Of a stretch of 64,000 bases of DNA, positions 52,273 to 60,433 are shown piece after piece; the first letter of the stretch is position 1; each line of letters opens with the position of its first letter. The DNA lies in NCBI GenBank assembly GCA_041447245.1, contig JBGMEA010000006.1, positions 159,794-223,793 of the forward strand. Direction: 5' to 3'. Below the pieces are notes generated by a model, which saw only the letters and a program-made list of their open reading frames with translations, ran no database searches and was not told the DNA's origin. The translations under genes and the position numbers were made by a program. The DNA is from JBGMEA01 sp041447245. GTDB lineage: Bacteria > Bacillota > Clostridia > Eubacteriales > Anaerofustaceae.

Positions 52273-52312
52273 TGTAACAAATCTGTAACAAAACAGTAAC
52301 GCAATTGTAACA
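52273..52312. promoter_or_regulatory. Four direct GTAAC repeats at 11-bp spacing, putative OmpR/PhoP-type operator
   Basis: GTAAC occurs at 52274, 52285, 52296 and 52307, exactly 11 bases apart and mostly within TGTAACA. Such phasing is typical of OmpR/PhoB-family operators, and Firmicute PhoP boxes have repeated TTAACA-like units. The array lies 23-62 bases upstream of the secreted amidase start. A TTGGTA-17-TACAAT promoter candidate on the minus strand would place the repeats at and just after the start point, so the sign of regulation is unclear. The remaining gap to 52832 shows no recognised gene. Confidence 0.55.
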
Positions 52313-52832
52313 CCCGTATTCCGCTTTACCAAATTTTTTCAAGGTTTTTTTCGAATCTTTAAGGAATTTAATGTTATGTTCGAGGATTTTTTTGGCTTAT
52401 TTCAGGCATTTTTTATTCGAAAGAACATCTGATTCAAAAGTTGATCCGTCGATTTCGGAGGCTTGATTTTTCACTTTAACCTCGTTGTTTTTCCTGGGAA
52501 GGTGCAGTACGGTAGGGTTGCACTGTCGTTGTCGGAGCACCCTATTTGATGCATTCAAATCATTACCGTGCTGTGTTCGAGAAAAAAACGAGGGATTATT
52601 CATGAAAAAAGATGCGTTTTGCGTTGAAAATAGTTGTATGGATAGGGAATCGTTCTAAAATCGGAAGACTTGTAACAACAAAGATTACAGTAAGAAATAC
52701 CGGATTCAATCTGTGGTTTTGCTACAAAGCGACAGGGAATTCTTTGCGAGTGTCCGCAACTGTGCTACACTGATATCAAACGGCATCCGCATAGAAATTG
52801 CGACTGAAATTTTCGTTTTGGAGGTAATGATG

Positions 52833-53294
52833 ATGGAACCGATCAAAGCAGGAGCAGCTGCTCCCGATTTTGTATTGCACAGTGCGCAGGGGGAAGCGGT
52901 GAAGCTTTCCGATTACAGAGGCAAAAAGGTGGTGCTTTCATGGCATCCGTTGGCGTGGACGGCGGTCTGCACCGATCAGATGCGTTCGTTGGAAGTGCAT
53001 CACGATCAATTCGCCGCGCAAAACGCGGTGGCGTTCGGACTCAGTGTGGATTCTGCGCCGTCGAAGAAAGCGTGGGTGGCGGTTTTGAGCATTCAAAACA
53101 CCGTCATTCTGAGTGATTTTTGGCCGCAGGGGAAAGTCGCGCGCGATTACGGGATTTTCCGTGAAGAGTCAGGCACGTCGCAGCGGGCGAACATTATCAT
53201 TGACGAAGCGGGAGTGGTGCGTTGGGTGAAGGTTTATCCGATTGCCGAGCTGCCCGACATCGATGAAGTGCTGAAAGTGCTGGCGGAGATGTAG
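52833..53294 (+). CDS. AhpE/Bcp-type peroxiredoxin
   Basis: 153 residues, MEPIKAGAAAPDFVLHSAQG; three consecutive ATGs (52827-52835) follow GGAGG and the last has the best spacing. The peroxidatic motif is WHPLAWTAVCTDQM (P, T and Cys at about 42-49). No second Cys follows, so it is a 1-Cys type. It reduces hydroperoxides using an external thiol donor. A 186-base gap separates it from the AT-rich ParA-SIR2 pair. Confidence 0.87.
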   Translation: MEPIKAGAAAPDFVLHSAQGEAVKLSDYRGKKVVLSWHPLAWTAVCTDQMRSLEVHHDQFAAQNAVAFGLSVDSAPSKKAWVAVLSIQNTVILSDFWPQGKVARDYGIFREESGTSQRANIIIDEAGVVRWVKVYPIAELPDIDEVLKVLAEM

Positions 53295-53480
53295 CGTTTG
53301 AAGATTGATTTGAAAGGAAGTCCGAATGAGAAGAAGGGCTTCTTTTTTTCGTGTTGAAAGAGGAGGATATTTGTTGTACGAGTAATGTATACAAAAAATG
53401 TGTGATAAAATGATATTATAATTATCTACTTTCTACACAAATATAGATACAAAAAATATTCTTAATAATTTGGAGGTTTC

Positions 53481-54482
53481 ATGATTTCGTTAGCAATGTT
53501 TAATAATAAAGGTGGCGTTGGAAAAACAACACTTATATGTAATTTAGCAAGCTATTTGTATACTAAATTGGATAAAAAAGTATTGGTTATTGATGTTGAT
53601 CCTCAATGTAATACTACAACATATGTTTTAACAGAGGATGATTTTTATGATGTTTATTATGAGCCGAAGAGATTTACCATCAGCGACATTGTTCCACCTC
53701 TTAAAAGAGGTGAAGGGTTTATTGATGCTATTCAAGTAATCAAATCTGAAGGTTTTGGATTTGATTTGATTCCAGGTAATCCTTTATTGGCCGCCTATGA
53801 AGACTTTTTATCGAGTGATTGGAGCGATGTTAGTAAACCTGAAATACGTGGAATGCGAACAAATATGCTGTTTATACAGTTATTGTCACTTTGTAAAGGG
53901 TATGATTTCGTTTTTTTTGATATGGGGCCATCTTTAGGTGCTATTAATCGTTCGGTGCTTTTAGCATGCGATTATTTTATTACACCTATGTCTGCTGATA
54001 TCTTCAGTTTATTAGCATTAGGAAATATTGGATCATCAATTGTATCATGGATGAACACTTTTAATTCTGCATATGATCGTTTAGATGCTGATAATAAAAA
54101 AGTTATTGAAGATCTTAGGGCTACGTGTTCGATTAAATTTCTTGGTTATGTAGAACAACAATATATCACAAAAACTGAAGGGAAGACACAGCGTGCAGTT
54201 AGAGCTTATGAAAAGATTCTTGAGCAAATACCTGATATAATAAACAAACAAATAATTGTGCCAATAAATGGTTTTTCCGATCCGTGTATTAATTATAAAT
54301 TAGGGTCAATACCAAATTTTTATAGTTTAATTCCAATGTCTCAAAGTGCACATAAGCCAATTTACAAGCTTTCAAATACAGATGGGGTTATAGGTGCGCA
54401 TTATCAAAAAGTGAAAGATTATGATGAACTTATGAACGAAATATCTAAACGTTTTTTTGAAAATTTGGAGGCAATTAAATGA
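53481..54482 (+). CDS. ParA/MinD-like ATPase, first gene of a ParA-SIR2 pair
   Basis: 333 residues, GGAGG upstream. Deviant Walker A (K10GGVGKTT17), VLVIDVDPQCNTTT near 35, and YDFVFFDMGPSLGAINR in the middle are intact, so ATP binding and dimerisation are expected. It has a longer C-terminal region than plasmid ParA and no parB or parS nearby. The stop overlaps the ATG of the SIR2-like gene (ATGA), a sign of coupled translation. Composition is much more AT-rich than neighbours, suggesting transfer. Probably the ATPase or sensor part of a defence-like system (inference). Confidence 0.85.
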   Translation: MISLAMFNNKGGVGKTTLICNLASYLYTKLDKKVLVIDVDPQCNTTTYVLTEDDFYDVYYEPKRFTISDIVPPLKRGEGFIDAIQVIKSEGFGFDLIPGNPLLAAYEDFLSSDWSDVSKPEIRGMRTNMLFIQLLSLCKGYDFVFFDMGPSLGAINRSVLLACDYFITPMSADIFSLLALGNIGSSIVSWMNTFNSAYDRLDADNKKVIEDLRATCSIKFLGYVEQQYITKTEGKTQRAVRAYEKILEQIPDIINKQIIVPINGFSDPCINYKLGSIPNFYSLIPMSQSAHKPIYKLSNTDGVIGAHYQKVKDYDELMNEISKRFFENLEAIK

Positions 54483-55357
54483 TTGATTGGCCTGACGAAT
54501 TAATTGATGATATTGCAAAAAGAAAATCTATTTTGTATTTGGGTTCAGGTGTTTCTGCAAATTGTGTAAATGATGTGGGAAAACATCCAGCTACTTGGGA
54601 AGCATTTCTTCGTGATATATTGTTAAATAAATCCAGTGAATTAGGAACAGCAGATCAGATTATAATTGAATTGATAGATAAAAACGATTATTTGATGGCC
54701 TGCGAAATTATTATTAATATATTGGGAAATAGGGTGTTTGGAGAATTAGCTGCTGATGAATTTAGACGTCCGGGATATCACCCAACGGAGCTACATGAAA
54801 CTATTTTTAAATTAGATTCAAAGATTGTTATCACTCCAAATATTGACTCAATATATGATCAATATGCGATGCAAAGTTCAAATGGAACAATTCTTATAAA
54901 AAAATATACTGAGAATATTGCACCTACTCTTCGTTCTCCTGATTATTTAATAATAAAAGCTCACGGCACAATCGATGACCCAAATCATATCGTTTTTACA
55001 CACGGACAATATAGTAGAGCGAGAAATGAATATTCAGGGTTTTATAGAATTTTAGATGCACTGATGTTGACGCATACATTTATTTTTATTGGTTGTGGAA
55101 TTTCCGATCCAGATATACAGTTGATATTAGAAAATTCAAATTTTTCTTTTCCGCACTGCCGCCCACATTATATGATTGCAGCGAATGAAACGATTAATCC
55201 AAATGTAAGAGATTGTTTAATTCAGAATAGAAACTTACAATTTTTGACATATGATAATACTGATGGTACGCACTCTCAATTGTTTGAGGCACTTAAAATC
55301 TTGGATGATTTGGTTGATATTAAACGTCAAGAAATAGCATCAAATATATCATGGTAA
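54479..55357 (+). CDS. SIR2-like NADase-type protein, second gene of the pair
   Basis: 292 residues. NAD-site motif LGSGVSA (G22-A27), TPNID (T119-D123) and the catalytic-type His in AHGTIDD (H162) follow the SIR2_2 pattern of bacterial defence effectors; FIGCGISDPDIQLIL in the second half is the usual conserved helix. No Cys-rich zinc module of deacetylase sirtuins is seen, which favours NAD hydrolysis. It overlaps the ParA gene by 4 bases. SIR2-type effectors in phage defence act by depleting NAD; here this is inference. Confidence 0.86.
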   Translation: MIDWPDELIDDIAKRKSILYLGSGVSANCVNDVGKHPATWEAFLRDILLNKSSELGTADQIIIELIDKNDYLMACEIIINILGNRVFGELAADEFRRPGYHPTELHETIFKLDSKIVITPNIDSIYDQYAMQSSNGTILIKKYTENIAPTLRSPDYLIIKAHGTIDDPNHIVFTHGQYSRARNEYSGFYRILDALMLTHTFIFIGCGISDPDIQLILENSNFSFPHCRPHYMIAANETINPNVRDCLIQNRNLQFLTYDNTDGTHSQLFEALKILDDLVDIKRQEIASNISW

Positions 55358-55376
55358 TAGTGCAAGCAATTGAAAT

Positions 55377-55478
55377 ATGGAATTAACGGTTCCGCTCGTT
55401 ATCGCTATCATTTTGGTTACTTTGGTACCGATCGTCATTAATGTATGGTATACATTGCATCGAAACGGACTGATCTGA
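55377..55478 (+). CDS. 33-residue single-helix membrane peptide
   Basis: ATG 55377 begins MELTVPLVIAIILVTLVPIV and ends TGA at 55476, 19 bases after the SIR2-like stop. Most of it is one hydrophobic helix followed by a short polar tail (LHRNGLI). There is no clear ribosome site, so expression would depend on coupling. It may be a small regulator or toxin-like peptide, or a chance frame. Confidence 0.4.
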   Translation: MELTVPLVIAIILVTLVPIVINVWYTLHRNGLI

Positions 55479-55503
55479 CAGAAAACCCAGAAAAGGACAA
55501 TAT

Positions 55504-56637
55504 ATGAAAATTTCAAAACAAGACGCGCTGATGTGGTTCGAATTTTTTTCCATGCTCCCCGAGGACGAGGAGCTTACCGCAGATCAGCAGGAGATCGTGT
55601 ACGCCGTCTTTGCACAGATAGAGGATGCGGTCATTTGCAGAAACGAGCGCCTGATCTCGGAAATAGCAAACATTAAGCACTTGCAGCACCGCACGCTGTT
55701 TGTCGGCAACGAAGAGAAATTCCCCAACGGCTGCCGCTCCTGCCTCACGGGCAGCGGGCTGAGCGCCGTCCGCAAAACGAACAAATGCAATCTCGAGTGC
55801 ATGTTCTGTTACAACTACGGCGAACTTGACAGCATCGCCCCGGTCGGCGAGGGAATGTGGGAAATCGGCGGGACGAAATTCCGCGAAGCCGATCTCGATC
55901 TCCTGCTTTCCATCCAGAAGAAACCGACGGGCATTTCTTATGTTTACCTCGAACCGTTCATGGAAATCGAGCTGTATGCTCCCGTCATCCGCAAATTCGC
56001 GCAGGCGGGCGTTCATCAGCATCTCTATACGAACGGCACCCTTGCAACGGATGCGTCCCTCAAGGCGCTCGGCGAAGCGGGACTGAACGAAATTCGATTC
56101 AACCTCGGTGCGTCGCACTGCGCCGACAAGGTTATCGCGAACATCGCGACAGCGAAACGATACATCCCCGCCGTGGGCATCGAAACCCCGATGACGCCCG
56201 AATTCTACGATGCGTTCTTTGCGAAGAAAGAGGCGATTCTTGCCACGGGGCTCGACTTTATGAATTGCGCCGAACTGCATCTGAACGTAAACAACATCGG
56301 AAACTACAAAGGCGAGGATCTATACATCTCTCGTCACGGCTACATTTCGCCGATCTGGAGCAGGGAGCTGACTTTGAAGCTCATGAAAATTGCCGATGAC
56401 GAGCAGTGGGACATTGCGGTGCATGACTGTTCCAACGACACGAAATTTGCCAGAGGGCTCAATCTGAGCGCCAAAGAAGGCAAATGGTTCGGAGCGAACG
56501 ACTATGCCTGCGAATTTCCCGACATTCCGTATGAGGTGTTTCTGCCGATTTTGCGGGACGAGCAGTTTCGTTTTTTAAGCGAAGAACCATTGCCTGCGCA
56601 ATATCAGCCAATGCGGTTGGATGATGAAATCATTTGA
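55504..56637 (+). CDS. Radical SAM protein
   Basis: 377 residues; AAAAGGA upstream. The cluster motif CNLECMFCYN (CxxxCxxC) is near residue 97, with VYLEPFMEIELY and LYTNGTLATDASLKALGEAG typical of the SAM barrel. An N-terminal Cys pair (GCRSC) and a C-terminal HDCSNDTKFARGL segment may bind a second cluster. No peptide substrate gene is nearby. Reaction unknown. Confidence 0.9.
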   Translation: MKISKQDALMWFEFFSMLPEDEELTADQQEIVYAVFAQIEDAVICRNERLISEIANIKHLQHRTLFVGNEEKFPNGCRSCLTGSGLSAVRKTNKCNLECMFCYNYGELDSIAPVGEGMWEIGGTKFREADLDLLLSIQKKPTGISYVYLEPFMEIELYAPVIRKFAQAGVHQHLYTNGTLATDASLKALGEAGLNEIRFNLGASHCADKVIANIATAKRYIPAVGIETPMTPEFYDAFFAKKEAILATGLDFMNCAELHLNVNNIGNYKGEDLYISRHGYISPIWSRELTLKLMKIADDEQWDIAVHDCSNDTKFARGLNLSAKEGKWFGANDYACEFPDIPYEVFLPILRDEQFRFLSEEPLPAQYQPMRLDDEII

Positions 56638-56744
56638 TCCGATCTGACAGACGGTCAATCATAATGATGAGAAATCAAATACATAGGGATAGAATAAATC
56701 TGATTGATTTAAAAATATCTGCATTGGAAGAAGGCGAACAAAAA

Positions 56745-57110
56745 ATGGATGAAGAAAAATCAACCCGGAATATAGCTACCTGCCCCGGTATATGCAATTT
56801 GGCGCAATTGACGCAAAAATCAGCACGTGCCGTTGCCGAACAGGGATACGGAACGTTCGTGAAATTGTACGGTTTGCGTGCCCGTGATCTCAAACAGACA
56901 TTGTCCGATGCATCGGAGCATGCGGATGAATGGATTCTGATCCAGGGCTGCGAAAATCGATGCGGTGAAAAATTGCTTGATAAAGAAAATCTGATGCCGA
57001 CCAAGACTTTTATTGTTGCGGATACCGGCATTGAACGCGGAATTCATGTTGTTTATGATGATGCAGTCACGGAACTCGTTGTGGATGCGATTAAAGGTTT
57101 TCTTTCTTAG
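56745..57110 (+). CDS. DGC-domain putative zinc-binding protein
   Basis: 121 residues from ATG 56745 (GGAAGAAGG upstream); the frame extension to 56634 lies in the gap. ATCPGICNLAQLTQKSARAVA and LIQGCENRCGEKLLDKENL place conserved cysteines as in the DGC family of small zinc-binding proteins. The family sits next to redox or radical enzymes in many anaerobes. Function unknown. Confidence 0.75.
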   Translation: MDEEKSTRNIATCPGICNLAQLTQKSARAVAEQGYGTFVKLYGLRARDLKQTLSDASEHADEWILIQGCENRCGEKLLDKENLMPTKTFIVADTGIERGIHVVYDDAVTELVVDAIKGFLS

Positions 57111-57206
57111 CAGCGCTGCAAATGTGTAAGGTTATCGTATCATGTGATTTCTGAGAACCGATTGGGATATTGCAACAGCATTGCAGCGGAGAAAAATGAT
57201 AAAATC

Positions 57207-57269
57207 ATGAACGGCAAAAACAGAGCCGAGATAAAGGTCAGCATAAAATTAAAAAATATGCTCGAATGA
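57207..57269 (+). pseudogene. Truncated extra copy of the ywbE start
   Basis: ATG 57207 begins MNGKNRAEIKVSIKLKNMLE then stops. The first 12 codons clearly match the intact ywbE at 58727 (MNGKNRADVKIGAKVKIV), including the phrase NGKNRA. The remaining two-thirds of the gene is gone. It lies just before the M23 peptidase gene and is probably left from a local duplication and deletion. Confidence 0.65.
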
Positions 57270-57279
57270 GAAGAAATAA

Positions 57280-57969
57280 ATGAATCATGAAATGAAACCG
57301 ATCACCATTGATTTTCCGCTCATGGGAGAATGGATGGCACCCAATACCCCTCAAACGAAGGTGCCGAGCCATGGCACTGATTTGTTTGGCGAAACCTATG
57401 CGATTGATTTGCTACAGGTTGATTGGGGGAGACCCGGCACCCCGTTTTACGATGTGAGTGTTCCTCATTATCTTTTGTTCGGAGTGCCGCTTTCTCGATG
57501 CTACGCGTGGGGACAGCCCATCTATGTTCCTTTTGACGGGCAGGTCTTGATAGCTGCAGACGGCATCACCGAGCGAAAACGGGTGCACTGGCTCACCGAT
57601 CTGATTGTCGCACTCAGAAATGCGCGATCGGTTCGACTGGGCTCGGCTGATCCGAAAAATTTTGCAGGCAATTATGTCATAATGCAATACGCCGAAGATG
57701 TGTATGCGGCTTTCGTTCATATGCAGAACGGATCCGTATGCGTGAAACCGGGACAATTTGTGAAAAAAGGGGAACAGTTGGGGAGGATCGGACATTCCGG
57801 CAATTCCATGGCGCCTCATTTACACTTTCAGTTGATGGACAACAGCGATGCTGCATATGCAAAAGGACTTCCGTTTGTATTTCATGAGTACGAAGTACTT
57901 CATGAATCCGAATGGGTGAAGGTGACGCGCAGTCTGCCATCGGAAAAAGACCGTATCCGTGCGCTATGA
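57280..57969 (+). CDS. M23-family (LytM) peptidase
   Basis: 229 residues. The zinc ligands fit LytM: HGTDLFGETYAIDL near residue 32, and the C-terminal HLHFQL near 181 after GRIGHSGNSMAP. No signal peptide is obvious, so export or processing is uncertain. It would cut peptidoglycan cross-bridges or act as a scaffold. The ATG at 57280 follows AGAAG. Confidence 0.87.
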   Translation: MNHEMKPITIDFPLMGEWMAPNTPQTKVPSHGTDLFGETYAIDLLQVDWGRPGTPFYDVSVPHYLLFGVPLSRCYAWGQPIYVPFDGQVLIAADGITERKRVHWLTDLIVALRNARSVRLGSADPKNFAGNYVIMQYAEDVYAAFVHMQNGSVCVKPGQFVKKGEQLGRIGHSGNSMAPHLHFQLMDNSDAAYAKGLPFVFHEYEVLHESEWVKVTRSLPSEKDRIRAL

Positions 57970-57981
57970 AAACAGATTGCA

Positions 57982-58006
57982 CAAAAAAACAGACTTCACA
58001 GTCTGC
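57982..58006 (-). terminator. Terminator of the minus-strand membrane gene
   Basis: CAGACT and AGTCTG form a short stem followed on the minus strand by seven T. It lies 26 bases beyond the stop of the gene at 58032. Confidence 0.65.
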
Positions 58007-58031
58007 TTCAAGTATCATAAAAGAGATTCGC

Positions 58032-58604
58032 TTATTGTTTATGATTACGTCTGTAAGACTTGACATAAAAAAACAAGCTTTCTTGACCCGGAATACTTTT
58101 ATTGTATAGGGATCCTGAGTCTAAAGACTCGTAAAAGAAGTATAATGAAGATTGCTCATTTTCATTGTTTTTATAAAGGATCAGAAAAACTGGAAGGTAA
58201 GGGGATGGCTCCACAGCAGGAACCTTTAATCCTGCTACTCCTGCTAAATCAGACAGTTTGATTTTTTCGAACGATATAATATTAGCGATTGGAATTTGAA
58301 ATTTGGTTTGCATATCTTCATCGTAGACAAAGAAAAGAGAATCGCCTTCCGCAATCATATAAGCGATTTGGTTTTCCTGATAAGTGTTTTTTGTATCGGT
58401 AATAAATCCTCTCCATGACATATTTGACGGATACATTGCTTTTATCTGATTTCTTTTCAGGTCGTGTTCGCGGGAAGCTTCAGCTAATGGTCCTGCTACG
58501 TATTTGATCTTTTCATTTGATCGGAATTTCATAAAACCACCGATGATTCCGATAACACTGCCGATTGCAACACCTAGTACTATAAAATACAAAATCCCAT
58601 TCAT
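58032..58604 (-). CDS. Single-pass membrane protein of unknown function
   Basis: 190 residues, MNGILYFIVLGVAIGSVIGI, an N-terminal membrane helix, then a soluble domain with KYVAGPLAEASREHDLKRNQ and FFVYDEDMQTKFQIPIANII. The second part resembles small PH-like or surface-sensing folds, but I recognise no named family. It is the only minus-strand gene in this part of the chromosome and has its own terminator. Confidence 0.68.
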   Translation of the reverse strand: MNGILYFIVLGVAIGSVIGIIGGFMKFRSNEKIKYVAGPLAEASREHDLKRNQIKAMYPSNMSWRGFITDTKNTYQENQIAYMIAEGDSLFFVYDEDMQTKFQIPIANIISFEKIKLSDLAGVAGLKVPAVEPSPYLPVFLILYKNNENEQSSLYFFYESLDSGSLYNKSIPGQESLFFYVKSYRRNHKQ

Positions 58605-58726
58605 CTGTACACCTCAAGTAGTTTCGTATAGTTTAGCATGAAATATTCAAGAATGTCAATTGCATTTCATGTGATCTAAATTGCAATCACATTGCTCATA
58701 ATAAAAAACTGGAGAATATTAAAACC

Positions 58727-58921
58727 ATGAACGGTAAAAACAGAGCCGATGTCAAAATCGGCGCAAAAGTAAAAATCGTGCTCAAAGCGGATCAGCGCAC
58801 AGGCAAACTCACGGAAGGCACAGTGGCGCGTCTGCTGACGAACAGCAGCACGCATCCGCACGGCATCAAAGTCATGCTTACGGACGGACAGGTCGGCAGA
58901 GTGCAGGAGATTGTCGGCTGA
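58727..58921 (+). CDS. ywbE: YwbE-family protein
   Basis: 64 residues, MNGKNRADVKIGAKVKIVLK, a small SH3-like domain conserved in Firmicutes (GTVARLLTNSSTHPHGIKVM). The stop (58919-58921) lies just before the gp19-like gene. Function unknown. A truncated second copy lies 1.5 kb upstream. Confidence 0.9.
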   Translation: MNGKNRADVKIGAKVKIVLKADQRTGKLTEGTVARLLTNSSTHPHGIKVMLTDGQVGRVQEIVG

Positions 58922-58948
58922 GTGTCGGTAAAAAGAGGGGGATTTAAC

Positions 58949-59350
58949 ATGAATAGTTTTGATCCGTTAATATATCGGTATGTTTTGAGCGAAAACGGGG
59001 AACCTGCGGGTGCATTTATGCAGGCGGAAGGAATGGCATCATCGGATGAAATTGTGAGCTACAAACACGATGGGCAGGACGTTCGGATGGTATTGCCGGG
59101 ATCCGAACAGAAACAGGTCGTGCTGAAGCGGGGCGAACTGACCAAATCGTTTTTCGAGTCTTCGCAAAACCACGCGAAGAAAACGGTTGTGCTCACGCTG
59201 ATGGATGATGGAGGCAGTGTCGCTGTCAGCTGGCAGCTTACCGATGCATGGGTCTCGGGATATGAAGGCTTGAGCATGCGCGCATCGGATGACGGGCGAT
59301 TCGATTTGGAGAAGCTGACATTCTATTGCAGTGCAATCAAGTGCGATTGA
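58949..59350 (+). CDS. Orphan gp19-like tail-tube-fold protein
   Basis: 133 residues from ATG 58949 (AGAGGGGG upstream). VVLKRGELTKSFFES, VSWQLTDAWVSGYEGLSM and FDLEKLTFYCSAIK follow the pattern of phage/contractile-injection tail tube proteins (gp19 family: KRG..., W.L.NAW...). No sheath, baseplate or other phage gene is nearby. It could be a remnant or a repurposed beta-barrel protein. Assignment is by pattern only. Confidence 0.58.
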   Translation: MNSFDPLIYRYVLSENGEPAGAFMQAEGMASSDEIVSYKHDGQDVRMVLPGSEQKQVVLKRGELTKSFFESSQNHAKKTVVLTLMDDGGSVAVSWQLTDAWVSGYEGLSMRASDDGRFDLEKLTFYCSAIKCD

Positions 59351-59414
59351 TCAGATCGGTATGAGATGCACGGCAAGATTGCAGGGTCTTGTCATGATCC
59401 GAACGGAGGTTGCC

Positions 59415-59990
59415 GTGAAAAAACAATGTTCGACGTTGGGCTGCTGCGGCATCGACTGCGGCTTATGTCCGAGATATTATACAGACGGAGCATCGCGCTG
59501 TCCCGGTTGCTGCGGGGACGGTTTCGATCTAGTTCACCCGCCGTGCGGATTCGTCACCTGCTGCGTAAAGAAGAAAGAACTGGAAGTCTGCGCGCAATGC
59601 GAATCGTTTCCTTGCGGGAAATTCGACAGGGAAACGGGTGAGTTCGATTCGTTTGTCACACACAGAAACGTGATACCCAATCAGGAGCAGATCAGAAAAA
59701 ACGGACTGTCCGCCTTTCTGGCACAACAGCAGCAGCGGATAGATTTTCTGAAGCATATGCTGGATGATTACGATGACGGCAGAAGCAAAAGCTTTTACTG
59801 TCTGGCAGCGGCGCTGCTTTCTGCAGACGGACTGCAATACGCATTGACGCAAGCGGAGCAGAGGAGCGAATCCGAACAGATTGATTCGGACAACCGCAGA
59901 TCCAAAGCAAAGATCCTGCGCCAAACGTTGGAAGATGCAGCACGGACAGAAAACACAGAACTGCAACTGAGGAAAAAGCCCAAACATTGA
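59415..59990 (+). CDS. DUF3795-type Cys-rich protein
   Basis: 191 residues from a GTG at 59415 with CGGAGG 5 bases upstream (the ATG at 59394 lacks this). GCCGIDCGLCPRYYTDGASR, CPGCCGDGFD and CAQCESFPCGKFD give about a dozen cysteines in the first 85 residues, typical of DUF3795, likely metal binding. The C-terminal half is helical. Function unknown. Confidence 0.82.
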   Translation: MKKQCSTLGCCGIDCGLCPRYYTDGASRCPGCCGDGFDLVHPPCGFVTCCVKKKELEVCAQCESFPCGKFDRETGEFDSFVTHRNVIPNQEQIRKNGLSAFLAQQQQRIDFLKHMLDDYDDGRSKSFYCLAAALLSADGLQYALTQAEQRSESEQIDSDNRRSKAKILRQTLEDAARTENTELQLRKKPKH

Positions 59991-60031
59991 CTGTGTGATG
60001 TTTCCTTATTGCAAAGAAATAACGGAAACCG

Positions 60032-60071
60032 ATGCCCGTATATGTTATAATAAACGGGCATTTTGATTTTA
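60032..60071 (+). terminator. Terminator hairpin with an embedded extended -10 promoter
   Basis: ATGCCCGT (60032-60039) pairs with ACGGGCAT (60054-60061), followed by TTTGATTTT. The loop carries TGTTATAAT (60043-60051), an extended -10 aimed at the GIY-YIG gene. One element may thus end the upstream transcript and start the next. Confidence 0.6.
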
Positions 60072-60124
60072 TGTTTTTTTCAGCCGAAACGGCGGTTATC
60101 AAGAAAAAATATAACGGAAACGAT

Positions 60125-60433
60125 ATGAACGATCAGACGGAACCCAATCGATATTGTGTCTACCTGCTTCGCTGTGCCGACGGCACGCTCTACTGCGGTT
60201 ACACGACCGATCCCGAAAAGCGTGCGCAAGTGCATAACAGCGGCTTGGGCGCGAAATATACGCGCATCCGACGCCCCGTCACGCTTTCCTATGTCGAATA
60301 TTACGAGACGAAAAGTGAAGCGATGAAACGGGAAGCCGCGATCAAAAAACTCACGCGTGCGCAAAAAGATTCGCTGATTGCACAATATGATTCGGGCACA
60401 ACGAAAAATACGGGAGACCCACATGGCAAATAA
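60125..60433 (+). CDS. GIY-YIG nuclease-domain protein (YhbQ/UPF0213-like)
   Basis: 102 residues from ATG 60125. CVYLLRCADGTLYCGYTTDP (Y and Y-G motif), GAKYTRIRRPVTLSY and EAMKREAAIKKLTRAQK are the UPF0213 version of the GIY-YIG fold. Family members act on DNA or are structure-specific nucleases. It overlaps the next gene by 11 bases. Confidence 0.92.
   Translation: MNDQTEPNRYCVYLLRCADGTLYCGYTTDPEKRAQVHNSGLGAKYTRIRRPVTLSYVEYYETKSEAMKREAAIKKLTRAQKDSLIAQYDSGTTKNTGDPHGK

Noticed and set aside
52397..52603. Minus-strand frame of 68 codons in the gap between the secreted amidase and peroxiredoxin genes
   Set aside because: No ribosome site, low-complexity composition and no recognised family; treated as noncoding.
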